DNA of 37,962 nucleotides from NCBI GenBank assembly GCA_021780035.1, contig JAJXZO010000109.1, forward strand, positions 1 to 37,962, read 5' to 3'. Below, in pieces: positions 26,409 to 33,266 of this stretch. The notes beneath the pieces were generated by a model that saw only the letters and a list, made by a program, of their open reading frames with translations, had not been told where the DNA came from and searched no databases. A program made the position numbers and the translations under genes. Every line of letters begins with the position of its first letter. Position 1 is the first letter of the stretch. Source of the stretch: Pseudomonadota bacterium. GTDB lineage: Bacteria; Pseudomonadota; Alphaproteobacteria; Acetobacterales; Acetobacteraceae.

Positions 26409-27267
26409 CCTCCTGCTCGACCGCCGCCGCTTCCTCGCCGCCGCCGCCCTGCTGGCAACGCCGGCCGCCGCGGCCGCCACCCCCATCCCGTCCACCACCT
26501 GGACGCGCGCCGACTATTTGCGGGCGATGGCCGCCTCCGGACGGGCAACGGATATCAGCCCCGCGGCGTTCGCCGCCATCCAGGCGCGCAAGCCCGCCGC
26601 CATGGCGCGCATCGCCGCCTACCTCAAGGAACACCTGGGCCACGCCGACCCCACGGTGCTGGCCGCCTTCGAGGCGGTGCCGCGCGACTATTTCCACTAC
26701 ATGTACGAAGGCCACTACGCCGTTCCGTCGGAGGCCTACGAGACCAACCCGAAGCCCTGGGCAATCGGTTTCGGCTCGGCGCTGTCCGACTACCTCGGCC
26801 AGGCCTACATGACGCAGCTGGCGAAACCGAAGCCCGGCGAAGTGACGCTCGAGATCGGCACCGGCAGCGGCTTCCAGAGCGCGTTGCTGTCGCGCATCGT
26901 CTCCCAGGCCTACACCATCGAGATCATCAAGCCGCTGGGCGAGGCGGTGAGCCACATCTTCGCCCCGCTCGGCTACGACAACGTCCACACCAGGGTAGGT
27001 GACGGCTACTACGGCTGGCCTGACGTGGCGGGCGGCTTCGACATCATCATGGTGACCTGCGCCGCGGAATACGCGCCGCCCGATCTGTTCAAGCAGATGA
27101 AGCCGGGCGGACGGATGATCATCCCCATCGGCCAACCGTTCAAGCGCGGGCAGGTTCTCTACGTCTACTGGAAGGACGACAAGGGCAAGATCCACTCCCG
27201 GCGCGACGTCGGCGTGTATTTCATCCCGATGACCGGCGCCATCATGAAGCACCCGCGCCAGACGTAG
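26395..27267 (+). CDS. exported PCMT-fold methyltransferase (protein-L-isoaspartate O-methyltransferase family)
   Basis: A 290-residue protein with the PCMT fold: PKPGEVTLEIGTGSGFQSALL is SAM motif I (about 145-165), preceded by IGFGSALSDYLGQAYM, which takes the place of the usual GQTISQP substrate loop, and followed by GGFDIIMVTCAAEYAPPDLFKQMKPGGRMIIP. Unlike normal cytosolic PCMT (about 210 residues) it has an N-terminal extension starting with a twin-arginine signal (LDRRRFLAAAALL, residues 8-20, then Ala-rich AAAAA). GTG 26395 has GGAGAGG 6 bases upstream and overlaps the preceding gene by 14 bases. Location in the periplasm is predicted; how SAM would be supplied there is unclear. The classical repair role is therefore uncertain. 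Confidence 0.82.
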   Translation: MTAPDLLLDRRRFLAAAALLATPAAAAATPIPSTTWTRADYLRAMAASGRATDISPAAFAAIQARKPAAMARIAAYLKEHLGHADPTVLAAFEAVPRDYFHYMYEGHYAVPSEAYETNPKPWAIGFGSALSDYLGQAYMTQLAKPKPGEVTLEIGTGSGFQSALLSRIVSQAYTIEIIKPLGEAVSHIFAPLGYDNVHTRVGDGYYGWPDVAGGFDIIMVTCAAEYAPPDLFKQMKPGGRMIIPIGQPFKRGQVLYVYWKDDKGKIHSRRDVGVYFIPMTGAIMKHPRQT

Positions 27268-27301
27268 CCACGCCGCGCCTCGCACGGCCGGTTGCCGAAT
27301 T

Positions 27302-27338
27302 CGGAAGCGTCGTATAGTTTGGCTATATGACGCTTCCG
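27302..27338. promoter_or_regulatory. putative ModE operator overlapping the modE start codon
   Basis: A 37-bp inverted repeat has 16-bp arms (27302-27317 and 27323-27338) with a single mismatch and a TTTGG spacer. Its core CGTATAG-N5-CTATATG resembles known Mo-boxes of the CG(T)TATA...TATAACG type. The modE ATG (27327-27329) lies inside the right arm. A TATAGT (27313-27318) sits in the left arm as a plausible -10 box, with a weak TTGCCG (27292-27297) 15 bases upstream. Binding by Mo-ModE would block the promoter and the start codon, giving autorepression of the whole mod operon (inference). Confidence 0.75.
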
Positions 27339-28136
27339 GCCAATGCCCCCAGCCCCGCCTCCGCCCTGCTCGCCTTCCGCGGGCCGGGCGCGTTGCACGT
27401 CGGCGCCGAGCGCATCGCCATGCTGGAGGCGGTGGCCGCGCACGGCAGCATCACCGCCGCGGCGAAGGCGCTCGGCACCAGCTACAAGACGGTCTGGGAC
27501 GGGGTGAACGCCATCAACAATCTGTTGCCCGCCCCGGCGCTGCACACGCAGGCCGGCGGGCGCGGCGGCGGCGGCGCCACGCTGACCGCCAGCGGCGAGC
27601 GCCTGATCGCCGCCTTCCACCGCCTGCAGGCAAAGCTCGACGCGATCACCGCCAGCCTTGGCCGCGACGAGGCCGAAGCGCCGCTCGATCTTTTGTTCTG
27701 GAACAACGCGATGAAAACCTCCGCCCGCAACGCCCTGCTCTGCCAGGTGCTCGCCGTCGCGCGGGCCACCGTGAATGCCGAGGTGACGCTGCAAGTGGCG
27801 CCCGGCCGCAACATCGTCGCCGTGGTCACCGCGCGCAGCGCCGGCGAACTCGGCCTCGCGCCGGGCCAGAACGTCCTCGCCCTGATCAAGGCGCCGTTCG
27901 TGATGCTGGCGCCCCGCGACGGCGTTCCGAGGCTTTCGGTCGCCAACCGCATCGACGGCCATGTCGTCTCGCGCCTCGACGACGGCGTGAACAGCGAAGT
28001 CACCGTCGCCATCGGCGAAGGCAAGACGCTCACCGCCGTCATCACCCGCAACAGCGCCGACGCTCTCGCCATCACCGAGGGAGCGGCCGTGAGCGCGCTG
28101 TTCGACGCCGCCCATGTCATTCTCGCAGTAGGGTAA
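27327..28136 (+). CDS. modE: molybdate-responsive transcriptional regulator ModE
   Basis: A 269-residue ModE with the full architecture. A LysR-like winged helix-turn-helix covers about 25-90 (RIAMLEAVAAHGSITAAAKA, then LGTSYKTVWDGVNAINN). Two tandem Mop/TOBE molybdate-binding domains follow (about 130-195, ARNALLCQVLAVARATVNAE; and about 203-269, SVANRIDGHVVSRLDDGVNSE). ModE senses cytoplasmic molybdate and represses modABC when it is abundant. ATG 27327 is the only start that keeps the whole HTH; it lies inside the palindrome above and has no ribosome binding site at a usable distance. If the TATAGT box is used, transcription would begin at or within a few bases of the ATG, suggesting a leaderless mRNA. 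modA follows after 4 bases. Confidence 0.93.
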   Translation: MTLPANAPSPASALLAFRGPGALHVGAERIAMLEAVAAHGSITAAAKALGTSYKTVWDGVNAINNLLPAPALHTQAGGRGGGGATLTASGERLIAAFHRLQAKLDAITASLGRDEAEAPLDLLFWNNAMKTSARNALLCQVLAVARATVNAEVTLQVAPGRNIVAVVTARSAGELGLAPGQNVLALIKAPFVMLAPRDGVPRLSVANRIDGHVVSRLDDGVNSEVTVAIGEGKTLTAVITRNSADALAITEGAAVSALFDAAHVILAVG

Positions 28137-28140
28137 CGAT

Positions 28141-28920
28141 ATGTCTTTCAAGGTTTTCTTCCGGCGCGGGCTGTTGCTCGCCGTCCTTGCTCTCGCACCG
28201 GCGGCGGCGCAGGCGCAGACGCAGCCTCTGACGATCTTCGCCGCCGCCAGCCTGACCAACGCGCTCAGGGACGTGAACGCGGCCTGGCAGAAGCAGGGGC
28301 ATCCGGCGTTCCGGGCGGTGCTCGGCTCCAGTTCCACGCTGGCGCGGCAGATCGAGGAGGGGGCGCCGGCCAACCTGTTCGCCTCCGCCGACCTCAAGTG
28401 GATGGACTACCTCGCCGCCCGCAAGCTGATCGTGCCGGAAACCCGCCGCTCGCTGCTCGGCAACACGCTGGTGCTGATCGTGCCGGCCGACAACAAGGTG
28501 ACCGTCACCATCCGCCCCGGCTTCGACCTGATGAAGCTGCTCGGCAAGGATGGGCGGATCGCCACCGGCGACCCGGCGCACGTGCCGGTGGGCATCTATG
28601 CCGAGCAGGCGCTGAAGAAGCTCGGCCTGTGGCAGCAGGCGAAGCCGCGCATCGCCGCCGCCGAGGACGTGCGCGGCGCGCTCCTGCTGGTGGAGCGGGC
28701 CGAGGCGCCGGTCGGCATCGTCTACAGCACCGACGCCGCGGTCAGCCGCCAGGTGCGCATCGCCGGCACCTTCCCCGCCGATTCGCACCCGCCGATCGTC
28801 TATCCGTTCGCGGTGGTGAAGGGCGGCGACAGCCCGGCGGCGCGGCAACTGATGCAGTTCCTCGCAGGCCCCGAGGCAAGCGCCATCTTCGCCCGGTGCG
28901 GCTTCAAGGTGGGAGGCTAG
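28141..28920 (+). CDS. modA: molybdate ABC transporter substrate-binding protein ModA
   Basis: ModA captures molybdate (and tungstate) in the periplasm. The 259-residue precursor has a Sec signal (RRGLLLAVLALAPAAAQA, cleavage near residue 26), then LTIFAAASLTNALRDV, the oxyanion-binding AASL motif, GSSSTLARQIEEGAPANLFASADL and later RIATGDPAHVPVGIYAEQAL. All are ModA hallmarks. It ends with a TAG at 28918-28920, the third gene base of an unusual junction: the following modB lies in the same frame, with no standard start codon until 48 bases later. GGTGGGAGG at the very end of modA (28908-28916) can serve as the ribosome binding site of modB. Confidence 0.95.
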   Translation: MSFKVFFRRGLLLAVLALAPAAAQAQTQPLTIFAAASLTNALRDVNAAWQKQGHPAFRAVLGSSSTLARQIEEGAPANLFASADLKWMDYLAARKLIVPETRRSLLGNTLVLIVPADNKVTVTIRPGFDLMKLLGKDGRIATGDPAHVPVGIYAEQALKKLGLWQQAKPRIAAAEDVRGALLLVERAEAPVGIVYSTDAAVSRQVRIAGTFPADSHPPIVYPFAVVKGGDSPAARQLMQFLAGPEASAIFARCGFKVGG

Positions 28921-28923
28921 GCG

Positions 28924-29610
28924 ATTCTCACCGACGGCGAATGGCAGGCGGTCTGGCTGTCGTTCCGGGTGGCGCTGGAAGCGGTGGGCTTCGGCCTGCC
29001 GCTTGCGGTGCTGACCGCCTGGGTGCTGGTGCGCTGCCGCTTTCCCGGCCGCGCCTTGCTCAACGCCTTCGTACACCTCCCCCTGGTGCTGCCGCCGGTG
29101 GTGGTGGGATGGCTGCTCCTGATCCTGTTCGGCGTGCGCGGGCCGATCGGCTCGCTGCTGCTCTCCTGGTTCGGCATCCGCCTCGCCTTCACCACCGCCG
29201 CCGCCACGCTCGCCAGCGCGGTGATGGTGTTTCCGATCATGGTTCGCTCGATGCGCCTCGCGCTCGAGGCCGCGGACCTTGGCCTGGAGCAGGCGGCGCG
29301 CACGCTCGGCGCCGGCAGGCTCGACCGCTTCTTCACCATCACCCTGCCGCTCGCCTCGCCCGGCGTGCTGGTGGGCGCCATCGTCGCCTACGCCACCTGC
29401 CTCGGCCAGTTCGGCGCCGTCATCACCTTCGCCGCCAACATCCCCGGCGCCACGCAGACGCTGCCGCTCGCCATCTACGCGGCGCTGCAGCAGCCGGGGG
29501 GAGAGAGCCGCGCCGCCGAACTTTCCCTTATCGCGGTGGTGCTCGCGCTCGCTGGCCTCCTCGCCTCCGAGTGGGCGAACCGCCGGCTCAATTCGATGCT
29601 CGGCCGATGA
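28924..29610 (+). CDS. modB: molybdate ABC transporter permease ModB (probable ATT start)
   Basis: ModB forms the membrane channel of the molybdate importer. Family proteins begin with a short ILT-x-x-EW-x-A-x-x-LS segment, and exactly that is encoded from 28924 (ILTDGEWQAVWLSFRVAL). No ATG, GTG or TTG exists in frame between the modA TAG and a GTG at 28969. That GTG would cut away the conserved N-terminus and part of TM1 and has no ribosome binding site. ATT 28924 sits 7 bases after GGGAGG (28911-28916), so I chose it, giving 228 residues (E. coli 229). Five to six helices and the ATPase-coupling EAA-type motif (DLGLEQAARTLGAGRLDRFF) are present. Readthrough of the in-frame modA TAG is an alternative. 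The stop overlaps modC (ATGA). Confidence 0.88.
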   Translation: MLTDGEWQAVWLSFRVALEAVGFGLPLAVLTAWVLVRCRFPGRALLNAFVHLPLVLPPVVVGWLLLILFGVRGPIGSLLLSWFGIRLAFTTAAATLASAVMVFPIMVRSMRLALEAADLGLEQAARTLGAGRLDRFFTITLPLASPGVLVGAIVAYATCLGQFGAVITFAANIPGATQTLPLAIYAALQQPGGESRAAELSLIAVVLALAGLLASEWANRRLNSMLGR

Positions 29611-30746
29611 GCCTCGACGTTTCCATCGGCCACCGCTTCCCTTCCTTCGAGATCGCGGTGGCCTTCAGCGCCCCCGCCCCCGGCATCACCGTGCTGTTCG
29701 GCGCCTCGGGCGCCGGCAAATCCACCGTCATCACCGCCGTCGCCGGGCTGCTGCGGCCGCAGCACTGCCGCGTGCGCATCGGCCCCGAGGTTCTGGCCGA
29801 CACCAACAACGGCACCTGGACGGCACCCGAGAACCGGCGCGTCGGCATGGTATTCCAGGACGCGCGGCTGTTCCCGCATCTCTCCGTCGCCGACAACCTG
29901 CGTTACGGCCTGAGGCGGGCAAAGGTGCGGGGGCGGATCGACTTTGCCGAGGTCGTGGATCTTCTCGGCATCGAGCCCCTGCTCGGCCGACGCACGCACG
30001 CGCTCTCGGGCGGCGAACGGCAGCGAGTGGCGATCGGCCGCGCCTTGCTCGCGCAGCCCAGGCTGCTGCTGATGGACGAGCCGCTGGCCAGCCTCGACGC
30101 CCCGCGCAAGGCCGAGATCCTGCCTTATCTGATCCGCCTGAAGGCACGGCTCGATCTGCCGGTGCTCTACGTCACGCACGCCCTCGACGAACTGGTGCAA
30201 CTCGCCGATTACGCGGTGCTGCTGGCAGAGGGCCGGGTGCAGGCCGCCGGCCCGGTGGAGGAAATCGCCGCCCGCGCCGACCTGCCGCTGGCCGGCCGTG
30301 CCGACGCCGCCGCCGTGCTCGCCTGCACCATCGCCGGCCATGAGCCAGAGCGCCAACTCACGCGCCTCGCCTGGGGCGACGCCGTGCTGTGGGTGGTGCA
30401 GATCGACCGCCCGGTGGGAGCGAAGGTGCGGCTCCGCATCCCCGCCCGCGAGGTGATTCTCGCCCGCGCCGGCCTGCCGCTCGCCGACAGCCTCAGTGTG
30501 CACAACGTCGTCTCCGGCGTCGTGCGGGCGGTGGCGCCCCGCCCGCCACGCCACACCGCGATGGTGGAAGTGACGGCAGGCGGCGGCAGCCTGCTCGCCC
30601 ACGTCACCCCGGATGCGGTGCAACGCCTCGGCCTCGCCCCCAACGTTCCCGTGGCGGCGCTGATCAAGTCGATGGCGATCGAGGTGATCGGCGACACGGA
30701 CGACACGGACGACACGGAAGCGCCGCCCGCCTACCCGGAACGCTGA
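29607..30746 (+). CDS. modC: molybdate ABC transporter ATP-binding protein ModC
   Basis: The ATPase of the molybdate importer, 379 residues. It shows Walker A FGASGAGKST (about 31-40), the Q-loop MVFQDARLFPHLSV, signature LSGGERQRVAIGRALL, Walker B LLLMDEPLASLD and the H-loop in VLYVTHALDE. A C-terminal Mop/TOBE domain (about 300-362, SVHNVVSGVVRAVAP, then LLAHVT) is typical of ModC and may bind molybdate for transinhibition. ATG 29607 overlaps the modB stop. The extreme C-terminus carries a three-copy Asp-Thr-Asp repeat (see repeat entry) just outside the TOBE domain. Last gene of the modEABC operon. Confidence 0.95.
   Translation: MSLDVSIGHRFPSFEIAVAFSAPAPGITVLFGASGAGKSTVITAVAGLLRPQHCRVRIGPEVLADTNNGTWTAPENRRVGMVFQDARLFPHLSVADNLRYGLRRAKVRGRIDFAEVVDLLGIEPLLGRRTHALSGGERQRVAIGRALLAQPRLLLMDEPLASLDAPRKAEILPYLIRLKARLDLPVLYVTHALDELVQLADYAVLLAEGRVQAAGPVEEIAARADLPLAGRADAAAVLACTIAGHEPERQLTRLAWGDAVLWVVQIDRPVGAKVRLRIPAREVILARAGLPLADSLSVHNVVSGVVRAVAPRPPRHTAMVEVTAGGGSLLAHVTPDAVQRLGLAPNVPVAALIKSMAIEVIGDTDDTDDTEAPPAYPER
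30693..30719 (+). repeat. 9-bp tandem repeat, three copies, in modC 3' end
   Basis: GACACGGAC occurs at 30693-30701 and 30702-30710, with a third copy GACACGGAA at 30711-30719. It encodes DTDDTDDTE beyond the TOBE domain. In-frame 9-base units allow length variation without frameshift. Confidence 0.85.
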
Positions 30747-30783
30747 AGCGGGACTACGCTCGCCGCGGAAAGGATTCCCGCCG

Positions 30784-31842
30784 ATGCCGCTCCGCCTGCG
30801 CGAGCGTTCCCTCGCCTTCCGCGCTTCTTCGGACACCTTCGCTTCCTGCCACGCCGCCACCCTTCTCGCCCTGCCGGAAGGAAGGCTGCTCCTCGCCTGC
30901 TTCGCCGGCAGCGGCGAAGGCAAGGACGATTCCGCCATCTGGCTCGCCCTGCGCGGCCCGGGCGGATGGGAAACGCCGCGCCGGCTGTTCGCGGAAGCGG
31001 GGCTGCCGCACTGGAACCCGGTGCTGCACGCCGACGGTGTGCGCCTGCTGCTGTTCTACAAGGTCGGTGCGGACGTGCAGCGCTGGACCACCCGCGTCTC
31101 CGAGTCCCAGGACGGCGGGGAAAGCTGGTCGGCGCCCCGGCCGCTCGTTGCCGGAGATGCCCGCCCGCGCGGGCCGGTGAAGAACAAGCTCCTGGCGCTG
31201 GAAAACGGCGACTGGCTCGCCCCCAATTCAGTGGAGGCCGCCACCGCCTGGGACGCGAGCGTGGACATCTCCACCGATCGCGGAGCGCACTGGCAACTGG
31301 CGCCGGTGCCGCTCGCGCATCCCGCCGCCACGGCCCCGCCCGCCGATACCGCCTCCCGCTGGCCGGGCCTCGCCGCGCAGCAGTTGTGGGAGAACGACCC
31401 CGCCCGCGTCTTCTCCTGGGACGGGGTGATCCAGCCCAGCCTGTGGCAGTCCGGCCCGGAGCGGGTGCACATGCTGCTGCGCAGCACCAGGGGCACCATC
31501 TACCGCAGCGACTCCGCCGACGCCGGTCGGCACTGGTGCGCCGCCTACGCCACGGACCTTCCCAACAACAACAGCGGCCTCGACCTCGTGCGCGCGGACG
31601 GTGCGCTGGTGCTCGCCTGCAATCCGGTGCGCGGCAACTGGGGAAGGCGCACGCCGCTCGCGCTGCTCGCCTCGGCCGACAACGGCGCAAGTTGGCCGGA
31701 ACGCTTCGTCGTCAAGGACGGCGAGGGCGAGTTCTCGTATCCGGCGATCGTCACCGATGGCACTTCGCTTCATCTCGCCTACACCATCGACCGCCGCGCC
31801 ATCGCCTATGCCCACTTCGAACTGGCGCCCTGGGCGCCCTGA
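30784..31842 (+). CDS. Asp-box (BNR) sialidase-fold family protein
   Basis: A 352-residue six-bladed-propeller protein of the BNR_2 sialidase-like family. Four Asp-box repeats are visible: SESQDGGESW (106-115), STDRGAHW (163-170), SDSADAGRHW (242-251) and ASADNGASW (296-304). Other family features are CHAATLLALPEGRLLLACFAG near the start, HWNPVL, PVKNKLLALENGDWLAPNS, GVIQPSL, PNNNSGLDLV and GEFSYPAIV. Members hydrolyse or bind glycosides; whether it is a true sialidase cannot be told, because the catalytic Arg triad and Tyr/Glu pair were not mapped. No signal peptide is present, so it is predicted cytoplasmic. It heads a locus with a sugar ABC importer, suggesting processing of the imported sugar. 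AAAGGA precedes ATG 30784. Confidence 0.82.
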   Translation: MPLRLRERSLAFRASSDTFASCHAATLLALPEGRLLLACFAGSGEGKDDSAIWLALRGPGGWETPRRLFAEAGLPHWNPVLHADGVRLLLFYKVGADVQRWTTRVSESQDGGESWSAPRPLVAGDARPRGPVKNKLLALENGDWLAPNSVEAATAWDASVDISTDRGAHWQLAPVPLAHPAATAPPADTASRWPGLAAQQLWENDPARVFSWDGVIQPSLWQSGPERVHMLLRSTRGTIYRSDSADAGRHWCAAYATDLPNNNSGLDLVRADGALVLACNPVRGNWGRRTPLALLASADNGASWPERFVVKDGEGEFSYPAIVTDGTSLHLAYTIDRRAIAYAHFELAPWAP

Positions 31843-31870
31843 TCGCAAGCGGTTGATTGGCGGCGCGTCC

Positions 31871-31890
31871 GGTAGCGGGGTAACGCTGGC
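31871..31890. promoter_or_regulatory. palindromic motif upstream of the sugar-binding protein gene (possible LacI-type operator)
   Basis: GGTAGCG-GGGTAA-CGCTGGC contains inverted AGCG/CGCT half-sites, 64-83 bases before the binding-protein start. The same GGTAGCG...CGCT pattern recurs at 36069-36089 upstream of lacI. The 111-base gap 31843-31953 holds no gene and is the expected promoter of the ABC genes. Confidence 0.4.
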
Positions 31891-31953
31891 GGTCCACCCG
31901 CGCCGCGCCCCGATCGCTGCGGCAGGCCGCGGGCATATCGGGAGGATATGGCA

Positions 31954-33264
31954 ATGAAACTGAAAACTGCTCTGCTTTCCGCCGGCGCCGTCCTGCTGCT
32001 CGCCGCGCCCGCCGCCGTACCGGCGGCAAAGGCGGCCGGACCGGTGACGGTGACCGTGTGGTCGTGGACGCCGGTGACGCCCACGATGAACGCCGAGATC
32101 GCCGCCATCGAGAAGGCGCACCCCAACATCGTGGTGAAGGCCACCATCCAGCCGCACCCGGTGTATTCGGTGTCGCTGCAGGCCGCTGCCGGTTCCGGCA
32201 ACCTGCCCGACATCGTCGGCCTTTCGCCCGGCGCGGAAACGCAGGCCTACAGGCCGCACCTGATCAACCTGACCCCAGTGGCGGAATCGCTGTGGGGGAA
32301 GAACTGGCAAAGCCACTACTCGGACGCGCTGCTCACCGAGGCGCGCTTCGGCAACCCCGCCGGCGACAGCAATTTCTATGCCTTGCCGCAAGAGGCGCAG
32401 CTCAACAACCTCTGGTACAACATCCCCGCCTTCAAGAAAGCCGGCATCAAGGCGCCACCGCGCACGCTCGCGGAAATGGAGGCCGACGCCGCGAAGCTGC
32501 GCAAGGCGGGCTACATGCCCTTCTACCAGGGCGCGGCCACCGGCGTGTTCGACGTCTGGACGTTCCTGATGATCGCGCTGCAGACGGCGCCGAACGCCGT
32601 GCTGCCGGCCGAGCAGGGCCAGGCCGTATGGGACCAGCCGGGCATGACGGAAGCCGCCCGCGTGTGGCAGGAGCTGTTCACCAAGCAGGTGGTGCAGCCG
32701 GGCGCCTTGAGCGCGCTGCAGTATCCCACGGGCGCCAATCTGTTCGCCGCCGGCCGCGTCGGCATGATCGGCCTCGGCTCGTGGTGGTTGCAGGAAACCG
32801 GTCTCTCGCAGGTGCCGGGCCTGAAGACGATGTCCGACTACGGCACCTTCAGCTTCCCGGCGGTGAAGGCCGGCGGCAAGCCCACCCCGCCCTTTGGCGG
32901 TGTCGACTTCGGCTGGGGGATCACCGACAAGGCGGCCGCCTCGCCCGACGTGCTGGCGGCGTCGAAGATCGTGCTGAAGGAGTTCATCAGCGGCGTGGGC
33001 GAGCAGGTGGCGCTGAACCAGCTGAACGACCTGCCGGCCTTCGGCGGCATGAAGCCAACCGTGCCGATGAGCGCGCATCTCACCGCAGTGTACGAAAACT
33101 ACATCAAGGAACTGCCGCTCGCGCATCCGCACGTCATCGGCAATCCGGTGATCAACCAGAGCCTGATCAGCGGGCTGCAGGCGATCGGCGCCGGCAAGAT
33201 GACGCCGGAAGCGGCGATGGCTGAAGTGCAGAAGACGGCTCTCGCCCAGCAGAAGGCGCACTGA
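31954..33264 (+). CDS. sugar ABC transporter extracellular substrate-binding protein (family 1)
   Basis: A periplasmic binding protein of 436 residues. The signal peptide (MKLKTALLSAGAVLLLAAPA, cleavage around AKA|AG) is followed by VTVTVWSWTPVTPTMNAEIAAIEKAHPNI, typical of cluster B/CUT1 carbohydrate-binding proteins. Later features include AAAGSGNLPDIVGL, YALPQEAQLNNLWYN, PPRTLAEMEADAAKL and GLGSWW. I chose ATG 31954, 8 bases after GGGAGG (31940-31945); ATG 31948 is only 2 bases from it. It is followed by two permease genes and no ATPase. The ligand is unknown: CUT1 systems carry oligosaccharides, glycosides, glycerol phosphate or polyols. The nearby LacI/GntR regulator and glycerol kinase suggest a polyol or glycoside. 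Confidence 0.9.
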   Translation: MKLKTALLSAGAVLLLAAPAAVPAAKAAGPVTVTVWSWTPVTPTMNAEIAAIEKAHPNIVVKATIQPHPVYSVSLQAAAGSGNLPDIVGLSPGAETQAYRPHLINLTPVAESLWGKNWQSHYSDALLTEARFGNPAGDSNFYALPQEAQLNNLWYNIPAFKKAGIKAPPRTLAEMEADAAKLRKAGYMPFYQGAATGVFDVWTFLMIALQTAPNAVLPAEQGQAVWDQPGMTEAARVWQELFTKQVVQPGALSALQYPTGANLFAAGRVGMIGLGSWWLQETGLSQVPGLKTMSDYGTFSFPAVKAGGKPTPPFGGVDFGWGITDKAAASPDVLAASKIVLKEFISGVGEQVALNQLNDLPAFGGMKPTVPMSAHLTAVYENYIKELPLAHPHVIGNPVINQSLISGLQAIGAGKMTPEAAMAEVQKTALAQQKAH

Positions 33265-33266
33265 CC

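Noticed and set aside
27292-27318. Calling the modE -35/-10 pair as a firm promoter
   Set aside because: TATAGT is good, but TTGCCG with a 15-base spacer is a weak -35, so it is only mentioned with the operator.
28141-29610. A single modA-modB fusion gene
   Set aside because: They share a frame but a TAG separates them, and a strong ribosome binding site lies at the junction; kept only as an alternative in the modB entry.
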